Assembly (NCBI RefSeq): GCF_000943555.1
Contig: NZ_JTDV01000010.1
Span: 62,001-126,000 of the forward strand
Source of the DNA: Neotamlana nanhaiensis
Lineage (GTDB): Bacteria; Bacteroidota; Bacteroidia; Flavobacteriales; Flavobacteriaceae
Reading direction: 5' to 3'
DNA length: 64,000 nucleotides
The position numbers were made by a program, and so were the translations under genes. The notes below the pieces were generated by a model, which ran no database searches, was not told the DNA's origin, and worked only from the letters and a program-made list of their open reading frames with translations. Shown in pieces: positions 17,049 to 26,321 of this stretch (the stretch's first letter is position 1; each line of letters begins with the position of its first letter).

Positions 17049-17442
17049 GGGGTCGACTGGTTTTGACAGCGAGATTAATTGAACGGTAAGCACGTGGTGT
17101 AATGGTTTTGAAACACCTAAAAGGCTAGACCAAACTTTAAACGGCGAGAATAACTACGCTTTAGCTGCTTAATAACTGAATTATAGTAAGTTCAAGCCCC
17201 GGCACACAAGGTGTGCAAGCTAAATGTCTCTAGAAAGCCCTGGTTAATGGCGTTCTTTTTTGAGGCATCGTAAAGATTAACTAAGATTAGGTAGCGCTTT
17301 GATGCCTTTTCGAGATTTAAAAGCTAAGTTGTAAGTGGGTTGTCTTTAACCAGCTTGCAATCGAAAAAATAAGAAAAGAATAAACGTGTAGAAAGCCCTT
17401 TGGTTACTTGTTTGGACGAGAGTTCGATTCTCTCCGACTCCA
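17049..17442 (+). ncRNA. ssrA: transfer-messenger RNA (tmRNA)
   Basis: The 5' end GGGGTCGACTGGTTTTGACA and the 3' end GTTCGATTCTCTCCGACTCC-A form the tRNA-like half; the acceptor stem GGGGTCG pairs with CGACTCC and the discriminator is A. The CCA end is not encoded. The tag reading frame at 17143-17175 reads GENNYALAA followed by two TAA stops, the tag known from flavobacteria. It rescues stalled ribosomes and tags the incomplete protein for proteolysis. A strong terminator follows within 2 bp. Confidence 0.97.
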
Positions 17443-17443
17443 C

Positions 17444-17478
17444 AAAAAAACGCTCTAAATTATTTTAGAGCGTTTTTT
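17444..17478 (+). terminator. rho-independent terminator of ssrA
   Basis: ACGCTCTAAA (17450-17459) pairs with TTTAGAGCGT (17464-17473) around a 4-nt loop, flanked by A6 and T6 runs. It is probably bidirectional; the decayed ATPase gene on the minus strand ends at 17480. Confidence 0.92.
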
Positions 17479-17479
17479 G

Positions 17480-18051
17480 TTATAAATGCCGTAAAAAAGA
17501 TTCTGGATTGTTTAAAAACATTTTTGTTATGGAATAATGATCAGTGCATTCTAAATCCGTTTTAACCATACTTTGATTGGTCACCTCGTAAACAATTCTT
17601 GTCCAAAATCTCGCCTAACACGATGTAATTGAAAATTTGCACTATCTTTCATTTGTTGGACAATATGTTGAGGCACCTCTTCTCCTAAATTAAATTGATT
17701 TTGTAAATTAATATTGTTTCGGTGTACACTATTTAAATAACCGCCAAAATATTCTGCTCAAAAAAAGAAACCTACCGATCGCTCTATATTCCATTGCAAC
17801 TTCAGATATTAAACTAACTGCTTCGCAGCCTCAAAGCATTTTTTAGAATAACTTGTACCATCCATATGCGGTAGTTGTAGACGATACGCTAAAGTCTGAA
17901 GCAAACTAGACTTACCTGTTCCATTTTCACCAATTATAAAAGTAATTTTGTTGGATAAATCAATATGCTTCCCAAATTTTATCGCTGGCACATCGTAAGG
18001 ATAAGGCTGTGTTCTATTTATATTTAAATTTATTGATGAAAGATATGGCAT
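17480..18051 (-). pseudogene. decayed AAA/ABC-type ATPase gene
   Basis: Two separate pieces of one ATPase family are visible. The N-terminal 80 codons (18051-17809) are intact, with a Walker A GENGTGKSS in a FGKHIDLSNKITFIIGENGTGKSSLLQTLAYRL context. A C-terminal piece (about 17599-17480) reads IVYEVTNQ...TDHYSITKMFLNNPESFLRHL-stop, the usual tail of the small predicted-ATPase family. The middle (Walker B, signature) is absent. Between them lies sequence broken by stops and a shift at a T-run near 17760; one open stretch there (AEYFGGYLNSVHRNN...DFGQELFTR) was not recognised. It is probably a deletion plus frameshift remnant. The pigment cluster starts 74 bp beyond. Confidence 0.7.
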
Positions 18052-18124
18052 GATTAAAAATTTTCAACACTAAATTTAAATGGATTATTTCAAATTTCAC
18101 ACTAAAACTTGCTGTATACAAGTA

Positions 18125-19414
18125 TTACCCGCGCCTATCAATAACCAAAATAGGTTTCCTGCTCATTTTCGGGAAGCGGAGTTTTTCAATCGTTTCTTTT
18201 GGATGAAGCTCTATATTTGGCGTTACCCGAAGTTTGGCTCTAAAATGATCTTTTATAGCGTTTAAAAAATCTTTGGAATTGTTTGTCGTCGCTATTTTTA
18301 AGCAAATTTCGTCGGTACCAATACTATTATGGCTAATCTCGATAACATAACTTTCCACCTCGGCAAAATCGTTTAGAATATTATCCATAGCCGGCGGATA
18401 TAACGTGGTGCCTTTATATTTTATCATTTGCTTTTTACGACCAACCACAGGTCCAAGTCGTAAGGTAGTTCGACCACAAGGGCAAGCTTCGGTGTGGGCT
18501 TTTACCATATCACCAGTTTTAAAACGCAATAGCGGCATGCCTTCAACCCCTAAAGTTGTAATTGTTAATTCACCTACTTCGTCTTTTGGTACAGGTTGGT
18601 TATTTTCATCTAAAATTTCAGTAATTATTAATTCTGGATGCTGATGCCCTCCTTGATTGTGTTCGCACTCGGTAAAGGCTGTATTCATTTCGGTAGAAGC
18701 ATAAGTTGAATACAAATTAATATCCCATTTTGCGGTAATTTTTTCGGCTAAGGTGTTTAATGTAAAATCTTGATTTCTTAAAGATTCACCAATACAAATT
18801 GCGCCTTTTACACCAGATTTATTAACATCGATACCATGCGATTCGGCATATTCAATAAGTTTTAGCAAAAACGATGGCACCACAATTAAATAAGTAGGAT
18901 TAAATTTTAAAATAGAATCCCATTGCAATTCTGGCACGCCAGCACCAACACGAATTATGGTGGCTCCTAATTTTCTAACACCTAAAAAATAGGCTAAACC
19001 TGCCATAAATCGGCGGTCTATGGTTGTCATAAGTTGCACCACATCGCCTTCTTTCACGCCTGCGCAAGCAAATGAAATAGCCTCGTTATATGCTAAACGA
19101 TCTAAATCTTTATCGGTTAAACCAAAAATTACAGGATCGCCTAAAGTTCCCGAAGTCGTCACATAATCGCGAATTTTATGCTTAGGCACGCATAAAAAAT
19201 CGTCGTTGTTTTTTTGTAAATCATCCTTTGTGGTAAAGGGAATTAGGCTTAAGTCTTCAAGAGTTTTTATAGTTGAAACATCAATATTATTTTCTGAAAA
19301 AACGCGTTGATAATACGCTGAATTTTCACTTAAATACGCTAATAATGATGCTAATTTTTCTTCTTGAAAAACTTTTATGTCTTGCAAAGATGCTTTCTCT
19401 ATGTCGGGAATCAT
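18125..19414 (-). CDS. PaaK-like AMP-dependent aryl-CoA/ACP ligase, pigment cluster
   Basis: 429 residues of the phenylacetate-CoA ligase type. The adenylate loop TTSGTLGDP is at 86-94, STEMNTAFTECE (A5-like), FKTGDM near 290, and a C-terminal domain with CPCGRTTLRLGPVVGRKKQMIKYKGTTLYP. It would activate an aromatic acid as the AMP ester and pass it to CoA or ACP. In a flexirubin cluster the expected substrate is 4-coumarate from the ammonia-lyase at 46459-47982 (inference). It is the last gene of the 31-gene minus-strand array; its start abuts the stop of the C45-type gene. Confidence 0.88.
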   Translation of the reverse strand: MIPDIEKASLQDIKVFQEEKLASLLAYLSENSAYYQRVFSENNIDVSTIKTLEDLSLIPFTTKDDLQKNNDDFLCVPKHKIRDYVTTSGTLGDPVIFGLTDKDLDRLAYNEAISFACAGVKEGDVVQLMTTIDRRFMAGLAYFLGVRKLGATIIRVGAGVPELQWDSILKFNPTYLIVVPSFLLKLIEYAESHGIDVNKSGVKGAICIGESLRNQDFTLNTLAEKITAKWDINLYSTYASTEMNTAFTECEHNQGGHQHPELIITEILDENNQPVPKDEVGELTITTLGVEGMPLLRFKTGDMVKAHTEACPCGRTTLRLGPVVGRKKQMIKYKGTTLYPPAMDNILNDFAEVESYVIEISHNSIGTDEICLKIATTNNSKDFLNAIKDHFRAKLRVTPNIELHPKETIEKLRFPKMSRKPILVIDRRG

Positions 19415-21085
19415 TTACAACTTCCTTTTTATTTTTTTAATATATGCTTTTAAATTTTCACGATCTGGCACCGTAGTTACTTCTTTGGTTAAAGCTGCTT
19501 CAAAATTAAGCAATGCCGCGGTATAATATTTCTTTTCGTAAAAATACTTTCCTACCAAATAATAGGCTTCCCAAAAATTAGGATTTAATTGTTTAAAAGC
19601 TTCTAATTTGTTGGTATTAATGTGTGTGTTATTTGAAATAGCTTCGGATAGCTTTCTACTTTCAACACGATAATTTTCATAATTTTTATAAGCTTCAGAA
19701 TACAAAAACGGATCGGTTTCTATATTCAATGCTGAAGTTTGATTCGATTTAAAATCACCTTCCGCTTTTGCGAAAACATCATTTAAATTATAAGCCACAA
19801 ATTCGCCTAAATTATATGGGTTTGAAGACACCCAAACCAAACCTTGCTCAGGTTTAAAAACCACACCATGATGCGCCAACAACTGATTTAAAGCTTTTTC
19901 GTTACCATAACCTAAGGCCAAATCGTGCAATCCTTCACGATTGCGCAACATAGCCACTGCTTTTTGTGGCGTTATTTTTTCTTCTTCATTTATAAGTTCT
20001 TGCAAGCGCTCGTAACGGTATTGTGAATGGCTATTGTGAATATGTTCTGCATTGCGATCATCGGTTTTATAAGCATCACTTTGAAAATGATTGGTACAAA
20101 TTAACTGATTGGCATTAGGCACTTGATACACCCCAAAGTTTTTAGGCGACACCTCGATAGTTACTGCATTTTTATCGGCGGCGCTTCCTATAAATATAGA
20201 TTCGGACACAAAAACTTGTCGTTTTTTAGCAATCGCCACAGCTTCTTCTATATTTGATGCATATTGCAAAATTTCTCGTGTTAAAATGGAAATAGGCGTT
20301 TTGGCCACTAACGGAATTTTAGACTTACCAGCATTTATAGTAACAGTTAAACCTTTTTCGTTCATCCCAGAAACCACTCCAATCATTCCTGGCCAAGTTA
20401 CCGACATAAAATTGTAACCACTTTCGGGTTTTACAAAGGCTATTATTTTTTGTTTGGCAAAATCGTCGCCCGCATAAAAATCTAAATTCCGACCAATTAG
20501 CATGCTACCATCGCTTGTTTTATCGCCCCAAACGGCAAACGATGAACAACCAACCAAGGCCAAGTCTTGAAAGGCATGACCAATGTCGTGCGCACCGTGT
20601 AAATAAAGAATGCGCAAATAATCATCGGCAATATAATCGTAATCATCGCCAGCATATTGGGCTAAACCGTAAATTTCGGTTTTAAATTCTTCTGGAATGT
20701 GTAAATACATTTTGCGATTATACCACGCCATAAGTTTACGTAGTAACTTCTGCTTAAATTTTGATGGCACCATGGTTTCCACCTTTCCTAAAAAATAAGC
20801 TTCCTGTTTGGCAAATAATTCTTGTGTTAAACGCCCCGTTTTTAAACCCAATTGCAACGGATTGCCACTAACCAACAATTCCCATTGCCCTTGCTTATTT
20901 TTGGTAAGAAAGTTATTGTTTAAAGCAAATGTAGAATCGTTTATTGTTGTTCTCTCTGGTATTTCTGAAGAAAACTGAGTAACATCTGGTATATCGTGCA
21001 AGGATTTTTTAACACCACAAGACACCAGCATTAAAACAGCCAAAGTGCAAAACAATTTATGTACCGACTTAAAAATCAGTTTCAT
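19415..21085 (-). CDS. C45-family (acyl-CoA:6-APA acyltransferase-like) lipoprotein with TPR tail
   Basis: 556 residues. A lipobox ends at Cys23 (LMLVSCG), so it is a lipoprotein. The N-terminal-nucleophile core contains VGCSSFAVWG with probable autocatalytic nucleophile Cys180, then DGSMLIGRNLDFY, MSVTWPGMIGVVSGMNEKGLTVTIN, and a C-terminal tetratricopeptide-like helical segment (about 480-556). The family cleaves itself and then transfers or hydrolyses acyl/amide groups. In the pigment cluster it is a candidate for a late acylation or ester-forming step at the envelope; no direct evidence fixes the substrate. It lies 7 bp from the oxidoreductase gene upstream. Confidence 0.8.
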   Translation of the reverse strand: MKLIFKSVHKLFCTLAVLMLVSCGVKKSLHDIPDVTQFSSEIPERTTINDSTFALNNNFLTKNKQGQWELLVSGNPLQLGLKTGRLTQELFAKQEAYFLGKVETMVPSKFKQKLLRKLMAWYNRKMYLHIPEEFKTEIYGLAQYAGDDYDYIADDYLRILYLHGAHDIGHAFQDLALVGCSSFAVWGDKTSDGSMLIGRNLDFYAGDDFAKQKIIAFVKPESGYNFMSVTWPGMIGVVSGMNEKGLTVTINAGKSKIPLVAKTPISILTREILQYASNIEEAVAIAKKRQVFVSESIFIGSAADKNAVTIEVSPKNFGVYQVPNANQLICTNHFQSDAYKTDDRNAEHIHNSHSQYRYERLQELINEEEKITPQKAVAMLRNREGLHDLALGYGNEKALNQLLAHHGVVFKPEQGLVWVSSNPYNLGEFVAYNLNDVFAKAEGDFKSNQTSALNIETDPFLYSEAYKNYENYRVESRKLSEAISNNTHINTNKLEAFKQLNPNFWEAYYLVGKYFYEKKYYTAALLNFEAALTKEVTTVPDRENLKAYIKKIKRKL

Positions 21086-21092
21086 GCCAAAA

Positions 21093-22631
21093 CTACTTTA
21101 TGGTTTCCGATACTTTGGTTTCCTTATTAATTTTATCTACCAGATAATCCATTCCTAAAATCTCAGAACAGGTTATTACGCCACCAATAGTAACCCCTAA
21201 AATACCATGCATATTTAAACTTTGTCCTGTAAAATATAGATTTTTCACCTTAGTTTTTGGGGATACAATAGATTGTAACGGCTTGTTCACATCCTTTACA
21301 TAACCGTACATGGACCCGTTGTGACTACCAATATAATCGCGATACGATAGCGGTGTAGATGTATAGTATGATTCAATACAATCGCGAATATTAGGAAACT
21401 TTTTCTCTAATTCATCAATTAATTTTTCGGCTTTTGCTTTTTTAAAAGCTTCGTAACTTTCACCTCTTTCGTTTTTCTCTTTAACGGTATTAAACGTATC
21501 GCTCCAACCTTCAACTTCATCCCAACGCATGTAAGTCATCACCGTTAAACATTCGGCAAAATCGGAGGTGTTTTGGCCCACTCCAAACGATACCATATAA
21601 CCTTCTGGCCATGTTTCTTGAGTATAATCTTGCGAATCCCACATTTTTTCTACGTCGCGAAAATGATAGAAATTATGATTATAATATTTAAATGAATTTT
21701 CTTTAAAAACCACATATAAACTAAACGGTGCTATGGTATTTTCAATAGTGTTAATACGGTTTACATAGGCTTTTTTTAAAGGGCTATCTTCCCCTAACAT
21801 TTGCAAGGTTAATTTAGGCTCGATATTAGATATAAACTTATCGCCTCGAATTACTTTTCCATCGGCACAAACCACCTGAGTTACTTTCCCATTTTCTGAA
21901 CTAAACTCGGTAACCTTTTGGTTTTTATAAGCTTCACCTCCATGCTTTTTTAATTGCTTAATAAGTTGTTTTGTTATTTGGCTTCCACCATTAACACAAC
22001 GATAAGCACTTTCTATATACGAGTTAACCGAAAGCGCATGCACATACAACGGCGTGTCTTCTTTATAACCAGCATACAAATAATTTGTTCCTGCCAAAAC
22101 CCCTTTTAACTTGCTATTATTGGTTAAAGAATCAATAAATCCTTTTGCCGATTCTTGAAAAATTTCAATATCGTAAGGGTTGCCTTTTTTTACCGAATAC
22201 AGCGGAAACTTTTGGCAAACTTCAATCATTTTATTGCAATAGGTTACAATAGCGTCCTTTTCGCTGGGAAACTTTTCAATAAGTTTTTCTCTAAAGTTAT
22301 CATAACCTTGAGCGTATGGAAATTCGCCTTCATAATTATCGAAAGTCACGACATCAAAACCATCAACATCTAAACGTTTTAGCTTTAAATGATCCATAAT
22401 CCCGATATAGGAAAAATAAGTGTGTAGATTTTGACCTTCATCTAACCCGCCAATATAATGTACGCCCGTATCGAAAATGGTTTTATCTCTTACAAAAGTT
22501 TGTAAGTTACCCCCGTATTGTTGGTTTTTTTCTAAAACACATACGCTATAGCCTTCTTTTGCTAAAATTATGGCACTCACAAGACCTCCAAGTCCGCTTC
22601 CTACAATAACAACGTCGTAGTGCTCCTTCAT
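21093..22631 (-). CDS. FAD-dependent oxidoreductase, phytoene desaturase/CrtISO-like, pigment cluster
   Basis: 512 residues. The N-terminal dinucleotide-binding motif is VVIVGSGLGGLVSAIILAKEGYSVCVLEKN, and PYDIEIF...GGSQITKQLIKQLKKHGGEAYKNQKVTEF and the C-terminal NLYFTGQSLNMHGILGVTIGG segment are typical of carotenoid desaturase/isomerase and retinol-saturase-like flavoproteins. It probably changes the oxidation or double-bond geometry of the polyene chain (inference). It lies between the C45-type lipoprotein and the MMPL-PlsC gene, with 9 bp to the latter. Confidence 0.85.
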   Translation of the reverse strand: MKEHYDVVIVGSGLGGLVSAIILAKEGYSVCVLEKNQQYGGNLQTFVRDKTIFDTGVHYIGGLDEGQNLHTYFSYIGIMDHLKLKRLDVDGFDVVTFDNYEGEFPYAQGYDNFREKLIEKFPSEKDAIVTYCNKMIEVCQKFPLYSVKKGNPYDIEIFQESAKGFIDSLTNNSKLKGVLAGTNYLYAGYKEDTPLYVHALSVNSYIESAYRCVNGGSQITKQLIKQLKKHGGEAYKNQKVTEFSSENGKVTQVVCADGKVIRGDKFISNIEPKLTLQMLGEDSPLKKAYVNRINTIENTIAPFSLYVVFKENSFKYYNHNFYHFRDVEKMWDSQDYTQETWPEGYMVSFGVGQNTSDFAECLTVMTYMRWDEVEGWSDTFNTVKEKNERGESYEAFKKAKAEKLIDELEKKFPNIRDCIESYYTSTPLSYRDYIGSHNGSMYGYVKDVNKPLQSIVSPKTKVKNLYFTGQSLNMHGILGVTIGGVITCSEILGMDYLVDKINKETKVSETIK

Positions 22632-22640
22632 TAAATCGTT

Positions 22641-25600
22641 TTATTTTTTTGTTAAAATAGCTAGATATGTTTCTTCGTGCTGCACCGCAAATTGATGCTC
22701 TGAAACAAACTTTTGGGTTAAAATACAACTTTCTTTGAGTAGCACCAATGTTTTAATGTTTTCTGTTGTTTTTAATTGATTTGCGACTATTTTTGATTCA
22801 ATTATTAATACATCAGCGGTATTTATTTTTTCCTCAAACCCTTCAAAACCATCATTATAATTTAGTTTATAATGTGTATTAGTCAAGTATGAATTTTTAA
22901 GGATCTTCCGAACACTTAAGTCTTCAATAAAGCTTTCAATTTTTAATGCAGGATTATTTAAAGCCATCAAGAAATCTAATTGCCCGTTTTTTGTTGAAAT
23001 ATGACAAACTTGTTTGCTGTCATGAAGCCGTTTCAAAATTTTATAATACTGATTTTTATACTGCTGCAAATCAGTTTTTACCCAATTATACAGCGCATCG
23101 CCTTTATACCTAAAATCGCATAACACTAAATGATGAAAGTAAGTGGCATCTTCATTTTCTTTTCTAAACTTTAAAAATTCAGCTTTAAAATGTTTGCTAA
23201 TAAGTTTAGTTCTGGCTCTAGTTGTTTCTCCAAAAGACACATCGTTAGCTTTAACACGATCGAGCACTTTTAGGGTAATTTTTCCTTTCCTAATTATAAA
23301 ATCACCTTTGGAATTTACTTCAGAATTCCCATGAATTAAAATAGGCAAAACATCTAAATTAAACTGTTCTGCCAAATAAAATGCGCCTTTATGAAACCTG
23401 TTAATTTTATTTGTAAACGAACGTGAGCCCTCTGGAAACACCATAATACTATAACCTTGAGCTACTTTTTCTTGTAATTGTTCCAGTCCGTTTTCAATAC
23501 CATCGGACACTGGGAAATATCCAGCAAGTTTCATGGCTCGTGCATAAACTGGCGAATTATAAACCCAATCGTTTACCAAAAAAATAATTTTGGGTGAGAC
23601 CATTTCAATCGTCAATGTATCTAAAAAAGAGGTGTGATTTGCAATAATGACTGCTGGTTTTTCAAACGTTTCATCAACATCATTAATGATTGTTTTGGGC
23701 ACAAACGGATTAGATTTTAAAACTGAGGTTAAAAATTTAGAGACAATTTTATGAAACCTTAGTAAATAAGCGTCCTTTTTTGAAGGTCGTATTTTTATAA
23801 AAATAGTGGCTACTATTGATAATAAAACCGTTCCCAAACCGTAATACGTAAACGACATGGTACTATGCAACAACTCGAACACCGTTTTTGGTCGCGATGT
23901 TTTACTGCCTATTAATAATTTAAACAATAGAGGTTGAATGGTAAAGGCCATAACCATAGCCGATAATATTCCTATTATAGACACCACCGAAATGGTATAT
24001 AGCGCCGGATGTTTTGCAAAAATAAGCACACCAACACCTAAAATAGTAGTGATAACCGATAAAACAATTGAGGTTTTATGGGTATTTAAAACGCGTTCGC
24101 CAGTGCGGTATTCATGCAGTAAACCATTGGTTACAAATATGCCATAATCGATGCCTAAACCAAAAATAAAGGAGGAAATTATAATATTAAAAATGTTGAA
24201 TTTTATCCCCAAAAGTCCCATTAAACCTACAGTTGCAAACCATGTTAATGCAATAGGAAGCGCCGTAATTAAAGTTAATGATGCACTGCGAAACGAAATG
24301 AACAAAATAACAATTACAACAAGCAATGAATACCAAACCAAACGATTAAAATCTGATTTTAAATTTCCTAAAAACTGCTCGTTAATTCCTTTTCGATCTA
24401 TAATAACAACGCCTTCTGTGTTTTTAAACTGAGTTGAAAAAGCTTCAATATTTGCTTCATCGAGCTTTACTAAAGATGAAACGGTATAAAAATTATCGCT
24501 TTCGCTGATGAAATCTTCAATATTTAAAACTTTTAAAACCGAATACGATGCAGGTTTAATATATTGAAACTCCTTATTAATTAAATTATAAAATTGCTGA
24601 TGTGTTTCGGGCTTAAATCCTAATATTTTTCCGCTTTTAATTAAGTTGGTTTTTACTGTATCTTTTTCATTTTCACTCCAGAATTGTTGCCATTGTAGTA
24701 TTTTTTCTTGCTGATGTGATTCGGATTGAACCAATGCGCCTACCGAACTAAAATCGATAATTTCACCGCTAGATTTTAATTGATTCAAAACATTAAAAAC
24801 CAAATCGTTTACTTGTAAAGCCTCTTGCAACGTATTTCCATGAGCGGCCACGTAAACCGATTTTGATGCCACATTTGTAATACGCTCTAAATTGCTTTGA
24901 GCTTGCATAAGTTTAGGTGGCTCGAAGTTTAACTTGCTTAAATCTTTATTAAAACCAACCTGCTTATACGTAAATATAGAGATTAATAAAACCAAGGCAA
25001 TGCCTATAAAAACAGCTTTCTTTTTATGAAAATTTATACTTGCAAACGCATCAATAAATGTATTTGAATAGGATTTTGAAGCTGACTTTTTATATAAATG
25101 CGGTATTAAAACTAAGGCAAAAACCGACGAACCTAAAGCACTAACACCTGCAAATAAACCTAAATCTTGCAGCGCTTGTGAATCTAAAAACAACAAACAG
25201 AAAAACGCCAATGAGGTGGTGACGCTACTCATTAAAACAGGTTTTGTAATGTCGTTGTATAAGGTTTTTATGTTGTTATTATCTCGAATATGAGTAAGAA
25301 TATGCAAGGCATAATCGAGTGTTACGCCCAACAACACCGAACCAATACCTAATGATATAGCCGAAATTTTTTCGCGTAACACAAACAATACGGTGATGGC
25401 TAAAAGTCCGCCAAAAATAGTTGGCACAAACAAAATTATAGGCAACAATAACTTGCGATAAAACAAAATGAGAATCACCAAAAGTATGGTTAACGTAATG
25501 CTAACTGTAAATTGTATATCGTGTTTTATTTGTTTAGCGTTTTCAACAGCTACCAAGGCACCTCCAAAATAATCGACACTTACTTTGTTTTTAAAATTGC

Positions 25601-26321
25601 TATTTAATGTACTAGCTAAAGCATATAAATGCTTCGAAAGTTGTGCGTTTTGTGCTGTTTCACTCGACTTTAATTTTGGTGATATAAACAGTAAAATGTG
25701 TTTTTTATCTTTCGTTAGCAAATAACCATTGGAAAGGTTTAAATCATCTCCTAAGGTTAAACTTTGCAGTTTTTTTAAACCTAAAAACGATAATCCCAAA
25801 GGATCTTTTACTATGGTTTTCTTTAAAACAATCCCCGATGGCGACACTAAGGTTTTATAATTATTTTTGGTAATCGCATCAATACTATCTTTACTGAGTT
25901 TGTTTTTTATATGCTCATAATCTTCAGTATCTAAAAAAAGAGGCAAGTTGTTGTATACAAAATCGAGTGTGTTTACGGTGGCATCATCGTCAATTTTTCC
26001 TTGAATATTTTCAATATATTGGCTTGATGACGCGTTTAAACTATCAATAAACACATCAGCAAAATGGGTTAAATCGTTTACACTTCCGTTTTCCTCTAAA
26101 GCAATATTGACAATTATTTTATCGGCAAACTTCATCGATTTAAACACTTTACTTGCGTTTTCGTTTCCTTTATTTATAGGAATAAGTTTGGTAATATCTT
26201 CTTCAAATTCAATTTTAGTCGCAACAAAAATCAAACTAAAAAGCAACAGTAAAAACCCGAAAACACTTAGCGTTTTCCGATTTTGAATAGCCTTGTATAT
26301 ACCGAAGAAAATCTTAGCCAT
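22641..26321 (-). CDS. MMPL/RND-type exporter fused to a PlsC acyltransferase and a degenerate methyltransferase-like tail
   Basis: 1226 residues. Two RND/MMPL halves (membrane blocks about 265-410 and 660-805, periplasmic loops 35-260 and 455-650) are followed by one further helix (about 822-842). A PlsC acyltransferase domain follows, with NHTSFLD at 895-901 and FPEGSR at 962-967. The last 165 residues (about 1060-1226) look like a class I methyltransferase fold whose SAM loop is replaced (HISTKNGQLDFL at 1107-1118 instead of a Gly-rich loop). It probably exports a lipid-like pigment or precursor and acylates it on the cytoplasmic side (inference). Its start overlaps the GT2-DUF2062 gene by 8 bp. 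Aryl polyene and flexirubin clusters regularly carry such MMPL proteins. Confidence 0.87.
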   Translation of the reverse strand: MAKIFFGIYKAIQNRKTLSVFGFLLLLFSLIFVATKIEFEEDITKLIPINKGNENASKVFKSMKFADKIIVNIALEENGSVNDLTHFADVFIDSLNASSSQYIENIQGKIDDDATVNTLDFVYNNLPLFLDTEDYEHIKNKLSKDSIDAITKNNYKTLVSPSGIVLKKTIVKDPLGLSFLGLKKLQSLTLGDDLNLSNGYLLTKDKKHILLFISPKLKSSETAQNAQLSKHLYALASTLNSNFKNKVSVDYFGGALVAVENAKQIKHDIQFTVSITLTILLVILILFYRKLLLPIILFVPTIFGGLLAITVLFVLREKISAISLGIGSVLLGVTLDYALHILTHIRDNNNIKTLYNDITKPVLMSSVTTSLAFFCLLFLDSQALQDLGLFAGVSALGSSVFALVLIPHLYKKSASKSYSNTFIDAFASINFHKKKAVFIGIALVLLISIFTYKQVGFNKDLSKLNFEPPKLMQAQSNLERITNVASKSVYVAAHGNTLQEALQVNDLVFNVLNQLKSSGEIIDFSSVGALVQSESHQQEKILQWQQFWSENEKDTVKTNLIKSGKILGFKPETHQQFYNLINKEFQYIKPASYSVLKVLNIEDFISESDNFYTVSSLVKLDEANIEAFSTQFKNTEGVVIIDRKGINEQFLGNLKSDFNRLVWYSLLVVIVILFISFRSASLTLITALPIALTWFATVGLMGLLGIKFNIFNIIISSFIFGLGIDYGIFVTNGLLHEYRTGERVLNTHKTSIVLSVITTILGVGVLIFAKHPALYTISVVSIIGILSAMVMAFTIQPLLFKLLIGSKTSRPKTVFELLHSTMSFTYYGLGTVLLSIVATIFIKIRPSKKDAYLLRFHKIVSKFLTSVLKSNPFVPKTIINDVDETFEKPAVIIANHTSFLDTLTIEMVSPKIIFLVNDWVYNSPVYARAMKLAGYFPVSDGIENGLEQLQEKVAQGYSIMVFPEGSRSFTNKINRFHKGAFYLAEQFNLDVLPILIHGNSEVNSKGDFIIRKGKITLKVLDRVKANDVSFGETTRARTKLISKHFKAEFLKFRKENEDATYFHHLVLCDFRYKGDALYNWVKTDLQQYKNQYYKILKRLHDSKQVCHISTKNGQLDFLMALNNPALKIESFIEDLSVRKILKNSYLTNTHYKLNYNDGFEGFEEKINTADVLIIESKIVANQLKTTENIKTLVLLKESCILTQKFVSEHQFAVQHEETYLAILTKK

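Noticed and set aside
18107-18123. Terminator at the end of the pigment array
   Set aside because: ACTTG/CAAGT gives only a 5-bp stem followed by a short T-run; too weak to list as a feature.
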